A DNA stretch of 64,000 nucleotides from Amycolatopsis balhimycina FH 1894 (GCF_000384295.1 NZ_KB913037.1:1094762-1158761), one strand, 5' to 3'; shown: positions 54,446-63,419, counted from the stretch's first letter. Made by a program: numbers and translations. Notes: a model not told the origin generated them from the letters alone.

Positions 54446-57400
54446 CCGCCGACGAGACACCGCCACTGGACGGACGCCCTTCCTTGGGAAGGGGCGACCT
54501 GGCGGGAAGTGCGCGACGCCCTGTGGCTGACCAAAAAGCTCGGTCTGGAATGGCTGGCCGGAGAGCCGGGTGCGCCGGCCGAGTCGGAGCCGCCGGGTCC
54601 GCGAAACCGAAGCCACCCGCCCCGGAAAGCGATCTGCCGCCGGCCGCGAAAGCGGAAGAGACCCAGCCGCGCCGGGAACCTGACCCAGCCAAGACCGAGC
54701 AGCCGGCTCCGCTGGGCAGGCAGGTCTTCGAGCCGGGCGACCCTGGATTCCTCCACGCCACCGGCGTGATCGCCGATGACGGTCAGGCTACCGCTCCGCT
54801 GCTCACGTCGATTTCTCCCGCGCTGCCGGACGCCAGAGGGGTCGCCAGGGCGCTGCGGCCGCTCATGCGCGCGTCACCCTCGCCGTGGGCGACAGTCGTG
54901 GACGAGGAGGCCACCGCGATCCAAGCGGCCGACGACGGGATGTGGCTGCCGGTGTGGCAACCCGACCTGTGGCACAAGTTCGCGCTGTCGCTCGTGGTGG
55001 ACACCGCTCCCTCGATGGAGCTCTGGCAGAACACGGTCACCGAGTTCCGGAAGCTGACCCGCAGGCAGGGAGCGTTCCGCGACATCCGGGTGCACCTGAT
55101 GGACAGTTCGGAGCCGTCGGTGGGAGATCCCGTGCAGCGCGCGGAAGGGCCGGTCGGAGCGCGATACCGCGCCCGGGACCTCGCCGATCGCACCGGGCGC
55201 AGGCTCGTCCTGGTCCTGACCGACGCGATCGGCTCCACCTGGCACGACGGCGTGGCGCACGAGATGCTGGCCCGCTGGTACGAGCAGATGCCGGTGGCGG
55301 TCGCGCACGTGCTGCCGCAACGCCTTTGGACGTGGGACGGGCTTTCGCCGAGCCGGCTCCGCTTGTCCGCGACCGCGCCCGGGGTGCCGAACCGGCGGCT
55401 GCGGGTCCGGGCTCGCGGGCGGATCGACGGCGACGCGCCGGCCGCCGCCAAGGGCGCGGTGGCCGTGCCGGTCCTGAACCTGTCCCAGGCGTGGCTGGGC
55501 GACTGGGCAAAGCTGGTCTCGACGGCGACCACGATCGAAACGACGGCGGTCCTCGCGCACCGCGACCACCGCAAGAGGCCGGCCCGCCGGCCCGCCGCGC
55601 CGCCGGAGGAGCTCTCGCCGCGCTCCCGCGTGCTCCGCTTCCGCACTTACGCGTCCGCGCAGGCGTTCCAGCTAGCTGGCCTGCTCGCCGCGGCGCCGCT
55701 GAACCTGCCGCTGATCAGGCTGGTGCGACGCGTGCTGCTCCCGGGTTCGGGACTGCCGGCGCTGGCGGAGGTCCTCCTCAGAGATCTGCTCCAGCGCGTT
55801 TCCCCGAACAGCGGCTCCGCTGATCCGTCCGAGGTGACGTCCGAGTTCCGGGACGGAGTCCGCGCGGAACTCTTGTCGGTTGAAAGGCGCGATACAACGG
55901 TCCGGGTCGCCCGCGTTCTGGGGCAGTATGCGGGCTCGCGAATCGCCGCCCTGCGGAACTACCGGGGCACCATAGACGATCCGGACGCGACATCAGAGGT
56001 CGGAGCGTCTCCGGAGAACGCCCCTTACCTGCGTGTACAAGAGGCGGTCTTCCGCGCTTTGTCCGGAAGGTACGCCCGGCGGGCGAAGAAACTGCGGGCG
56101 GAGTTGGCGCCTCGGAACGGTGAGCTGGTGGGCGGCGCCCTTGCCGGATCCCCTAATGTGAGGCGTAACACCGCTTCTGTATCAATTCAGGACCGAGGCC
56201 GCGAGAGTTACGACGACCAACGCTCTCGATACCGCGTGTGCAACCATCCCCGGGAAGGAGCCAACGCCGTGACCGCTTCCGCATCAGCCACTTCTGGCTC
56301 GAGTTCGCAGATTTCGGTGCGGACGCGGCCTCAGATGTGGGGCACCGTCTCGCTGCGCAACCCCTACTTCGTCGGCCGCGACGAGCTACTGGACCAGCTC
56401 CGCAACCGCTTGGCCCCGGCGGCCGGCGCGACCGCGGTCCCGCCCGAAGCCCTCCACGCCATGGGCGGTGTCGGCAAGTCGCAGACGATGGTCGAGTACA
56501 TCTTCCGGCACGCCAACGAGTGCGATGTGATCTGGTGGATACCCGCCGAACAGCCGCCCCAAATCTCGAGCAGCCTGGCCGAACTGGCCAAACGCCACAG
56601 CTCACAGGTGCCAGGCACGGCGGACGCGGCGGTCCCGGGTGTACTCGAAGCACTGGGACGAGGTGAGCCGAATTCACGCTGGTTGCTGGTGTTCGACTGC
56701 GCCGACCGGCCGGACTTGGTGAGCCCGTTCTTCCCGACCATTTCCGGTGACACTGGGCGCGTCGTCGTCACTTCTCGCAGCTCACGCCGGTCCGGCGTGG
56801 CGCACATGGTCGAGGTCGACCTCTCCACCAGGCAAGGAAGCAAAGAGCTGCTCCGCAAAGCCGGCGGGGCAATCACCGACGACGACGCGGACGTGCTGGC
56901 GGAAGCGCCGGGCGATCTACCCTTGACTGTGGAGCAGGCGGCGGCGTGGCGGGCGCAGACCGGGATGCCGGTGGCCGAGTACCTGCTGCTGCTGGACCAG
57001 AACCTCGCCGAGCTGACGACGGCGTTCGAATCCCCCGACTACCAGCGTTCGGTGACCGCGGCCTGGAACGTCCCGCTGGCGAAGCTCCGGGTCTCGCACC
57101 CGGCCGCCCTGCAGCTGCTCCAGGTCTGCGCTTTCTTCGGCCCCGAGCCGATTTCGCGCAACCTCTTCACGGCGGTGCGGAACGCGCCGGTGCCGGAAGC
57201 CCTCGGCGAGGCGCTCAGCCAGCCGATCAAGCTCAACCTCGCGATCCGGGAGATCAGCCGATACAGCCTCGCGAGACTGGATCACCGCAGCAACACCCTC
57301 CAGCTGCACCGGTTGGTGCAGACGGTGCCGAAGAACCAGCTGACTGACGCCGAGCGCGACGAGATGCGAAACGCGGTGCACGTGTTGCTGGTGCACGCGA

Positions 57401-57477
57401 CCCCAACGCCCCGGAGAACTCGGCGAACTGGAAGACCTATTCCGAGCTGCTCCCGCACGCGACAGTGTCTCGGATGA
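54442..57477 (+). CDS. fxsT: FxSxx-COOH system SAV_2336 / NB-ARC protein (FxsT-like), copy 2, probably shortened
   Basis: About 1011 residues from ATG 54442. The SAV_2336 vWA-like domain covers about 110-450 (ALSLVVDTAPSMELW, LVLVLTDAIGSTW). NB-ARC starts near 630 with MWGTVSLRNPYFVGRDELL, Walker A GGVGKSQT at about 674 and WLLVFDCAD Walker B. It ends in the winged-helix region (LQLHRLVQTVPKNQLTD) followed by a frame-shifted tail, so the TPR array usual for FxsT is missing. Near 54470-54620 another frame reads WREVRDALWLTKKLG, the usual N-terminal helix, implying two small shifts early on. Paralogue of 52572-54170. FxsT proteins are STAND factors linked to FxsA/FxsB RiPP loci; function here is doubtful. 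Confidence 0.68.
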   Translation: MTADETPPLDGRPSLGRGDLAGSARRPVADQKARSGMAGRRAGCAGRVGAAGSAKPKPPAPESDLPPAAKAEETQPRREPDPAKTEQPAPLGRQVFEPGDPGFLHATGVIADDGQATAPLLTSISPALPDARGVARALRPLMRASPSPWATVVDEEATAIQAADDGMWLPVWQPDLWHKFALSLVVDTAPSMELWQNTVTEFRKLTRRQGAFRDIRVHLMDSSEPSVGDPVQRAEGPVGARYRARDLADRTGRRLVLVLTDAIGSTWHDGVAHEMLARWYEQMPVAVAHVLPQRLWTWDGLSPSRLRLSATAPGVPNRRLRVRARGRIDGDAPAAAKGAVAVPVLNLSQAWLGDWAKLVSTATTIETTAVLAHRDHRKRPARRPAAPPEELSPRSRVLRFRTYASAQAFQLAGLLAAAPLNLPLIRLVRRVLLPGSGLPALAEVLLRDLLQRVSPNSGSADPSEVTSEFRDGVRAELLSVERRDTTVRVARVLGQYAGSRIAALRNYRGTIDDPDATSEVGASPENAPYLRVQEAVFRALSGRYARRAKKLRAELAPRNGELVGGALAGSPNVRRNTASVSIQDRGRESYDDQRSRYRVCNHPREGANAVTASASATSGSSSQISVRTRPQMWGTVSLRNPYFVGRDELLDQLRNRLAPAAGATAVPPEALHAMGGVGKSQTMVEYIFRHANECDVIWWIPAEQPPQISSSLAELAKRHSSQVPGTADAAVPGVLEALGRGEPNSRWLLVFDCADRPDLVSPFFPTISGDTGRVVVTSRSSRRSGVAHMVEVDLSTRQGSKELLRKAGGAITDDDADVLAEAPGDLPLTVEQAAAWRAQTGMPVAEYLLLLDQNLAELTTAFESPDYQRSVTAAWNVPLAKLRVSHPAALQLLQVCAFFGPEPISRNLFTAVRNAPVPEALGEALSQPIKLNLAIREISRYSLARLDHRSNTLQLHRLVQTVPKNQLTDAERDEMRNAVHVLLVHATPTPRRTRRTGRPIPSCSRTRQCLG

Positions 57478-57602
57478 AGCAAGTGCTATCCAGACCAGAG
57501 CACCCCGACAGCAATCACGACTAGCTCAATACAACCTCACAGACCCAAACCTTTTCAAACTTTCCAAAAATAGCAACAAATAGCAGACATAGGGAAGAGA
57601 TC

Positions 57603-58274
57603 ATGGGACTTTGGAGAATTTCGCGTCGGAACCCGGCTAACGCAGTTCCCGATTTTCGCTCCCTGCTACAAATTGACGTGATCGAGTCCGCACAAACCGC
57701 ACCACATCTACTATCACAGATTCCCGAAAGACTTGACCGCCTCGTGCGCATTGGACTGGCCGACGTCGACCTAGACCGAGAGTCGGCCGTGGGACATCAA
57801 TACACTGGAGATGGGCAGTCCTTTGCCTTCTCCAGCCGCCAACTCGGACAAGTCGTCGATCTAGCTTACATTCTGGCCGAGCTCGTTTTCGATCATAATA
57901 AATGGTACAAGCCGGAACTTCGCTTGCGCATAGCCGTTGAGGTTGGACCACTTCCAGCCAAACCAGGATTATACCCTAGTAACATTTCATGCAACCGACT
58001 ATTAGAGTCTCCACAGTTCAAGAAATTAGCTCTCCGATGCGCCAAAGAGCGTCTTGGCAGCTCGATGAGTATCGCTCTAATCATTTCTAATACCACATAC
58101 CGGACGATCTTCAGTGGAAATCACACGAAGTTGGCAAAGCGCAGAGACTTCGCACAACTAGCAGTCGCCTTTAAAGAATTCGAAGACACTTCATGGGTGA
58201 GCGTACCGGGCTTCGACGCTTACAGTCTTGGCAAACTGATCGCCGAAGGCGACGCCTACGACGCTCCGCCGTGA
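57603..58274 (+). CDS. Degenerate nucleotide-cyclase-like effector domain protein, AT-rich
   Basis: A 223-residue protein, clearly lower in GC than its surroundings. The order SLLQIDVIESAQT, a GDGQSFAF motif, LRLRIAVEVGPLP, NRLLESPQFK, ALIISNTTYRTI and a final KEFEDTSWVSVPG follows the class III cyclase-like effector domains found in actinobacterial STAND and caspase systems (IDVVGYG..., GDG..., LRLRVALH..., ALIVSDRLY, WVxVPG). Metal-binding Asp are only partly conserved, so catalysis is uncertain. Recently acquired by its composition. Confidence 0.55.
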   Translation: MGLWRISRRNPANAVPDFRSLLQIDVIESAQTAPHLLSQIPERLDRLVRIGLADVDLDRESAVGHQYTGDGQSFAFSSRQLGQVVDLAYILAELVFDHNKWYKPELRLRIAVEVGPLPAKPGLYPSNISCNRLLESPQFKKLALRCAKERLGSSMSIALIISNTTYRTIFSGNHTKLAKRRDFAQLAVAFKEFEDTSWVSVPGFDAYSLGKLIAEGDAYDAPP

Positions 58275-58688
58275 CTTCTGCAACCTCCTACCACCATGCT
58301 TCCGCGAAAGCGGGATCCGTCGCTCCCGGGTGCTTCAGCGCTCTCCGCACCAAAGTATCCAGGAAGACAACTCGCGCGAGTGGCTCACAGTTGCGCTTTG
58401 ATCACTCACCCTGGCAAAGCGTATATCGCGCAGATACCGTGGCGGCACATGACCTACTAAAAGTCGTCTCCCCCACGGCCTCGCGAGATCGGACGCCACA
58501 CCCGGATCGGGCCGATCATCACCTCACCCATCAAGAGGTTGGCCGGGCGGTCAGCTCCAGTCGGCCCAGCGCGAGATCCCGGCACTCGGGCGGCCAAGCG
58601 ACAGTGGGACCGCCAGGTTCGCCCAGTAAATAGAATCCCGATCCGTCTTTCTTGTGGCGAAATAGGCCCGGCAACTCATCGGAACACT
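58275..58688. other. Intergenic, no supported gene
   Basis: No frame with both start signal and recognisable sequence; the right end (58690-58780) is strikingly AT-rich for this genome. Confidence 0.45.
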
Positions 58689-59009
58689 TCAGTCGCGCTT
58701 ATTGTAATTAATTATTTGATTGTCTCCATTGCTTACATGACCTATGTGGCGCGCATTAATCTTAAGATGATTATGACCACCACTCGGCGATCCGCTTGCC
58801 TCACCGACATGTTCCTGCGTGGAAGTGATTGGTCGCGCACGATACGACACACCGGCGAGGATAACCGTAGCAAAAAGGGCAAACACGCTGGCGTACTTGT
58901 CAGCACTGTCCAGGCCTTGGGTTAGAAAAAAGCCTGCAAGCGCGGCGCAAACGACCGTCGTTGACACCAGAACCACGAATTTCTTCACTGATTTTTGCAT
59001 AGTCGTCAC
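58689..59009 (-). CDS. Two-TM membrane protein with a Gly/Asn-rich amyloid-like tail
   Basis: A 106-residue protein with two membrane helices (about 8-28 and 37-55) and a 45-residue cytosolic tail ending INARHIGHVSNGDNQIINYN. The NGDNQIIN segment resembles the short amyloid signalling motifs (RHIM-like, IQxG-type) that couple STAND receptors to effectors. It follows the 455-residue membrane protein gene with a 10-base gap. AT-rich like 57603. Confidence 0.55.
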   Translation of the reverse strand: MTTMQKSVKKFVVLVSTTVVCAALAGFFLTQGLDSADKYASVFALFATVILAGVSYRARPITSTQEHVGEASGSPSGGHNHLKINARHIGHVSNGDNQIINYNKRD

Positions 59010-59019
59010 ATCCTCAGAA

Positions 59020-60387
59020 TCAGAACAGCCCGAAGCCGGGCGCTCGCACTTCTTCCGTCGCCACCGACTCCATCCGAATCCGGTGAAGCTCGCAGCATGG
59101 CAGCTTCTCCATGCGCCTCACCTCGTGTTCGAAATTCTGCGTGTACTTCGTGCTTCTACCAATCGGCAACGCAAGAATATCGTCAGCGTCGACTCGGCCG
59201 TCGCTGATGATCGCGTTAGAATCATGTGAAAGCTGGAATTCAAGGAAACTTTCGGAGGGCTGCTGGTTCTCAAACCTGTGCAGTGCTCGACTGAAGGCCG
59301 AAATGGCCGACGGATCCGTCACCGCTTCCGCGAAGCGGCGTACCAGCAGGTCGCTCGTCTTGAGCAGGTGATCGAGCGGCACGGTCGCCCGAGCGATGAC
59401 CACCCGGGAGTTGGCTGAGACGTGGTTATGATCGCCGTATACCACCATTTCGCAGTCGCCCAGGTTGAGCTCGACATCCTCAGCAGCCGGCAACTCGGCG
59501 GCGGTCCTGAAGTTGCCCTCCGGTGCTGCGTCGAGAAGTCGCTGGAATCGGTGGATCGCGGCGCCGTCCCGCGGCTTCATCACCACGTCGAGGAACGCGT
59601 CACGAGCTGCTTGCGTCAGGTCTCGCCAGAACTCTTTGATGTCCACGTGCATGCGCTTGACGACATAGGTCGTCTCGCAACCGACCTTGGTATGGTCGCC
59701 GATAGCGACGACGTCGACCGAGTCGGAGTGAATCAACCGGATCGGCACGTCCGTCGAGCCGGTCAGGCGCCCAGGGCCATTGACGATGATCGTGATGGTG
59801 ACACCCGCACGGCGGGATGACTTGGGATCGCCGATCTCGCCGATCGGTGGATTTTCGACCTGGGCGGCTTGTTTACGCTTCGGCACCGCGGACGCCACGA
59901 ACGGTCCCGCCCCGTGTGAGGCAACCGGTGGTGGTGTTGTCCGACCGCCGGCGGCACGGGCTTCCGCTTGCAGGTGTGGTCTGGGCAGCGGCAGGCGGTC
60001 CGTCGACCAGCTCTGGCCGTCGGCCCGGTCGGGGTCGCGCTGGGCGGTTCCGGGCCGGAGATTGTCGAGGTGCGCAGTCGCACGGACGTTGGCACCGGTC
60101 CAGTTGATCTCGTTGGCCGCCCGCATCGGCTTGGCGGGAGACGGGCTCATCCGTACACGCCGGGCCGAGCGGCCGGACGGTCGGGCCGCTCGGCGCTTCG
60201 CAATCACAACGAGAATCCAGACCCCGAAGACGAAGATCACGACAGCCGCGAGCGGGATCGCGATCGTCTCCAACAGAGCCGGCACCCTGGAGACGAGGTA
60301 GACCACGCCGGCGACCACGGACTGCACGAGCTTGACGAGCAGGGCGCCGACAAAGAAGACGGCCATCAGCGCGAGGAGAAACCGCAT
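59020..60387 (-). CDS. Two-TM membrane protein with repeated GDH-motif beta region
   Basis: A 455-residue protein. Two membrane helices lie at about 4-28 and 38-62, then a basic, Pro-rich linker to about 180. The remainder is beta-rich with two similar strands, DVVAIGDHTKVGCETTYVV and EMVVYGDHNHVSANSRVVI, each followed by a helical unit (DLTQAARDAFLDVV; KTSDLLVRRFAEAVTD). I do not know the family. The repeat around GDH(T/N)xV suggests a two-module sensor. Its stop is ten bases from the next membrane gene, so both form an operon. Confidence 0.6.
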   Translation of the reverse strand: MRFLLALMAVFFVGALLVKLVQSVVAGVVYLVSRVPALLETIAIPLAAVVIFVFGVWILVVIAKRRAARPSGRSARRVRMSPSPAKPMRAANEINWTGANVRATAHLDNLRPGTAQRDPDRADGQSWSTDRLPLPRPHLQAEARAAGGRTTPPPVASHGAGPFVASAVPKRKQAAQVENPPIGEIGDPKSSRRAGVTITIIVNGPGRLTGSTDVPIRLIHSDSVDVVAIGDHTKVGCETTYVVKRMHVDIKEFWRDLTQAARDAFLDVVMKPRDGAAIHRFQRLLDAAPEGNFRTAAELPAAEDVELNLGDCEMVVYGDHNHVSANSRVVIARATVPLDHLLKTSDLLVRRFAEAVTDPSAISAFSRALHRFENQQPSESFLEFQLSHDSNAIISDGRVDADDILALPIGRSTKYTQNFEHEVRRMEKLPCCELHRIRMESVATEEVRAPGFGLF

Positions 60388-60594
60388 CGCACTCTCCGAT
60401 CCTTCGGCGATCCAACCAGGATCCTCGCCAACACTCCTGCCGTCGATAGCGAAGAGGACAAGGTTGTCACAAGCACCCGTTCAGCCCTGAAACCGTTACT
60501 CCGCAGCCCTACCGGGCAACCGGTGGGGTTCCATCCGCCGCATGGTTTCGGCGGCCGGTCCGCCGGTGATCTCGCCGTCCGGGCTCGACCACGG

Positions 60595-60867
60595 TCAAGC
60601 CGACCGGGATTGTCGAACTCCACCGCAGTCGATACAGCCTTCGCTAGGGCCGGCGATCTGTCGAGGGCCGACCTTGGTGCCGGCTGGCGTGTGCTGCCGA
60701 CCAGGTCCTCGTCGAGCCACGTCGCCGACGGCCTCGAACCGGAGCCAAGCTGCCAATTCGCCCAGCGCGGCGTGGACGGTGAGCCCGTTGAGGTAGACCA
60801 CAAACGGGTTGGCCGAGCTGGTTCCGTAGCCGTGCTGCCGATCGAGGGCCTGCTGGTCGGCGGACTT
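60595..60867 (-). pseudogene. ThiF-like gene, 3' part, separated by IS630
   Basis: Right after the IS630 end the minus strand reads QQALDRQHGYGTSSANPFVV, YLNGLTVHAALGELAAWL, then in a second frame TWLDEDLVGSTRQP, the C-terminal part of a ThiF/HesA/MoeB-type adenylating enzyme. It continues the gene broken at 62505. At least one extra frameshift (near 60725). Confidence 0.62.
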
Positions 60868-60892
60868 AGTGGTCGGTTTCGGAAGTTCTTCG
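60868..60892 (+). repeat. IS630 left terminal inverted repeat
   Basis: A 25-base sequence starting AGTGGTCGGTTTCGGAAG is repeated perfectly and inverted at 62480-62504. TTA stands at both outer junctions, consistent with TA target duplication of IS630/Tc1 elements. Confidence 0.9.
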
Positions 60893-60912
60893 GGGGTCGT
60901 GACGACCCGGGA

Positions 60913-61245
60913 TCAGTAGGGGTTGTCCAGGTAGAGGCGGCAGGCGCAGTCGAGGGCTTCTTCGGGGCTGCCGCTGGGGAATCCGGTGGGCAGGATCTGG
61001 TTTTCGTAGCGGTCGCTGCTGGCCAGGTAGAGCCCGAAGCCCCAGTGCCGGGCTGAGCCGCCGTAGCGGAGCCGGATCAGGGGTTGCACTGTCCCGTCGG
61101 GCAGGTGTGCCTCGACGTAGACGAACGCGCCCCGGTAGCGGAACTGCAGCTCACCGGCCTGGGGCCAGTGGGTTGCGGCGTGGGCGCGCAACCGTTGCCC
61201 GACAGAGATCTTGGTGGACTCCGGTGGGGTGGCCATGACCGACAT
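60913..61245 (-). CDS. IS630 passenger gene, conserved small hypothetical protein
   Basis: A 110-residue protein from ATG 61245 (or 61236). Sequence such as SVGQRLRAHAATHWPQ, LQFRYRGAFVYVEAHLPDG and LRYGGSARHWGFGLYLASSD suggests a small alpha-beta protein. It lies within the IS630 ends and diverges from the transposase with a 63-base gap. I have seen similar proteins beside actinomycete IS630 transposases but know no function; a regulatory or host-interaction role is possible. Confidence 0.65.
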   Translation of the reverse strand: MSVMATPPESTKISVGQRLRAHAATHWPQAGELQFRYRGAFVYVEAHLPDGTVQPLIRLRYGGSARHWGFGLYLASSDRYENQILPTGFPSGSPEEALDCACRLYLDNPY

Positions 61246-61308
61246 CGTGCCCCACCGCCATCCTGGGTGCCGCCCTGACTCCTCGATCATGAAACGAGTC
61301 CTGTTGCG

Positions 61309-62472
61309 ATGCCCGTGGTCCAGGCCTGCCCAGTGACAGTGACCGGCGCGATCCGGCGGGTGCTGACCCGGCGTTCCCGGGGGCAGAAGACGCCGTATCG
61401 GGACAAGGTCCGGGCGCAGATCGTGTTGCTGGCCGCCCGTCGGTGGTCCAACACGGCGATCGCGGCGGCGGTGGGGATCAGTGTGGACACGGTCCGGACC
61501 TGGCGTGGCCGGTTCGCGGAACTGGGGTTGGCGGGGCTGGTGGATCTTCCCCGGTCGGGTCGGCCGTCGCGGTTCACCGCGGTGCAGGTCGCGCAGGTCA
61601 AGGCGCTGGCCTGCCAGTTTCCGGCTCGTGCGGGGGTGGCGTTGTCGCGGTGGTCGTGCCCGGAACTGGCCCGGGAGGCGGTGACCCAAGGCATCGCGGA
61701 GGCGATGTCGGCGGCGACGGTGTGGCGGTGGCTGGCGCGGGAGGCGATCAAGCCGTGGCAGTACCGGTCCTGGCTGTTTCCGCGTGATCCGGACTTCGCG
61801 GCGAAGGCCGGGCGGGTGCTGGACCTCTACGAACGCCGCTGGAACGGCCGGAGGCTGGGGCCGGATGAGTTCGTGATCTCCAGTGATGAGAAGACCTCGA
61901 TCCAGGCCCGCTGCCGCTGCCATCCCACCCTGGCGCCCGGGCGGGCGCGGATGATGCGGGTCAACCACGAGTACGCGCGGGGTGGTGCGGTGGCGTATCT
62001 GGCCGCCTACGACGTGCATCAGGCGCGGGTGTTCGGCTCCTGCGCGGCCTCGACGGGGATCGTGCCGTTCATGGCGTTGGTCGAGCAGGTCATGACCGTC
62101 GAGCCGTATGCCTCGGCGAAGCGGGTGTTCTGGGTGGTGGACAACGGGTCCTCCCACCGCGGCCAGGCCGCGATCGATCGTCTGGCCGCACGGTTCCCCA
62201 ACGCGGTCATGGTGCACACCCCCATCCACGCCTCGTGGTTGAATCAGGTGGAGATCTTCTTTTCGGTGGTGCAACGCAAGGTCGTGTCTCCCAACGACTT
62301 CACCGATCTGGACGAGGTCAAGCAACGACTCGCCGAGTTCGAGAAACGCTACAACGCGACCGCCAAACCCTTCCGATGGAAGTTCACCCGCCGGGACCTG
62401 CGCGACCTGCTGACCAGGATCAGCGACCACGAACGCCAAGACGTCCCTGTCGAACTCCCACACGCGGCATGA
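61309..62472 (+). CDS. IS630-family transposase
   Basis: A 387-residue transposase. An N-terminal helix-turn-helix pair (NTAIAAAVGISVDTVRTWRG) and second domain (ATVWRWLAREAIKPW) precede the DDE core: ISSDEKTSIQA (first Asp), FWVVDNGSSH (second Asp) and HASWLNQVEIFF (Glu). All catalytic residues are present. Stops eight bases before the right inverted repeat. Confidence 0.93.
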   Translation: MPVVQACPVTVTGAIRRVLTRRSRGQKTPYRDKVRAQIVLLAARRWSNTAIAAAVGISVDTVRTWRGRFAELGLAGLVDLPRSGRPSRFTAVQVAQVKALACQFPARAGVALSRWSCPELAREAVTQGIAEAMSAATVWRWLAREAIKPWQYRSWLFPRDPDFAAKAGRVLDLYERRWNGRRLGPDEFVISSDEKTSIQARCRCHPTLAPGRARMMRVNHEYARGGAVAYLAAYDVHQARVFGSCAASTGIVPFMALVEQVMTVEPYASAKRVFWVVDNGSSHRGQAAIDRLAARFPNAVMVHTPIHASWLNQVEIFFSVVQRKVVSPNDFTDLDEVKQRLAEFEKRYNATAKPFRWKFTRRDLRDLLTRISDHERQDVPVELPHAA

Positions 62473-62479
62473 CCACCCA

Positions 62480-62504
62480 CGAAGAACTTCCGAAACCGAC
62501 CACT
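62480..62504 (-). repeat. IS630 right terminal inverted repeat
   Basis: Perfect inverted copy of 60868-60892. Confidence 0.9.
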
Positions 62505-62802
62505 TAGCCCAGCCCGACCTCCGCCGGATCCAACTCGTCAGGCAAGACAGGCAAGGACCGTCCGGCAGGACGAACACGACACGGCCACCGAGAGCCGCGG
62601 GCGCGGCGGTGCGGTCGGCCCCGGCGGTGATGTCGAGGTAGGGCATCCGCGAGTCGACCGCGACCTGGTTGGGCCGGTGCCGGGGACCGTCGTGGTCGAC
62701 GCACCCGGTGATCAGGTCGACGTCATGCAGTTCCGGATGCGGTTCGGCAACGGTGATCCCCGGCCGCTGCGCGACGTTGATGAGCGGGTCGATCGCGCGC
62801 AT
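62505..62802 (-). pseudogene. ThiF-like gene, central part, separated by IS630
   Basis: From about 62802 the minus strand reads MRAIDPLINVAQRPGITVAE, LITGCVDHDGPRHRPNQV, SRMPYLDITAGAD and VVFVLPDGPCLSCL, the middle of a ThiF/MoeB-type adenylating enzyme with one CxxC-like Cys pair; in another frame it continues PDELDPAEVG up to the IS630 end. The nucleotide-binding N-terminus is missing or frame-shifted upstream of 62802. ThiF proteins activate ubiquitin-like or peptide carboxylates by adenylation. Confidence 0.65.
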
Positions 62803-62938
62803 CCGGCGACGGACGACGAGCCGCTTCGGGCTGATACCGACCTGTCAGCGCCGTCGCCGCCAACTGCTCAACCAAGGCGACCGCTGATAACGGATGTCCA
62901 CCACCGCTGCACACACTCGGCCAGCGGCGTTACACAAT

Positions 62939-63238
62939 TCACTCATTGAAACTAGGGAAACCGGGCTGTAGCCGCCGATCTTCAAACAAACTAACTAGGG
63001 GTAGTCGAGCTAGAGTTTTTTTATACTCATCCCCACCGTTTGGTCTAATCAACGAGGGCGGCTGACTCGATGTAGATGCACTCAGAGCAACACCCATGCT
63101 GGCTGTCCCGAGTGTCACAAGCAACCAGCACGCTTGCCAGATCGACAACCCGCCAGGCACACCCGCCATCACCTGGGCGCCAGCTGAGGAGGCCATCAAC
63201 GTAGCGCACACGAACGTTCGCGACGGCCGAATCCTCAC
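62939..63238 (-). CDS. Possible small membrane protein
   Basis: A 99-residue frame with one hydrophobic segment (GGLSIWQACWLLVTLGTASM) and no ribosome site or known family. GC is lower than average. Could equally be chance. Confidence 0.25.
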   Translation of the reverse strand: MRIRPSRTFVCATLMASSAGAQVMAGVPGGLSIWQACWLLVTLGTASMGVALSASTSSQPPSLIRPNGGDEYKKTLARLPLVSLFEDRRLQPGFPSFNE

Positions 63239-63419
63239 AAAGATGAGTATCGCACGTCAGCGTGCCCGACATAGCTCCAGGACCGCCCTGCCGGTGCCTG
63301 CCAGCCTCAAAGGTGAAGACCCGGCTCGGCAAGTCAGGAGGTAGCGGCGCACACCTCGCGAAGTTCCACCGCCGGGAAGACTGCTTTTGCCTCACGCTGC
63401 TGAGCCGACCGGGTGAAGC

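Larger units (their letters stand above)
60868..62504 (+). mobile_element. IS630-family insertion sequence with a passenger gene
   Basis: A 1.64-kb element bounded by perfect 25-base inverted repeats, with a full DDE transposase on the plus strand and an unrelated 110-residue gene on the minus strand inside the same ends. It interrupts a ThiF-like gene. Both ends and the transposase are intact, so it may be active. Confidence 0.9.

Noticed and set aside
60913..62802. A 629-residue protein joining ThiF and the IS630 passenger
   Set aside because: The middle is the reverse of the transposase gene; the true units are the ThiF fragment outside and the passenger inside the IS ends.
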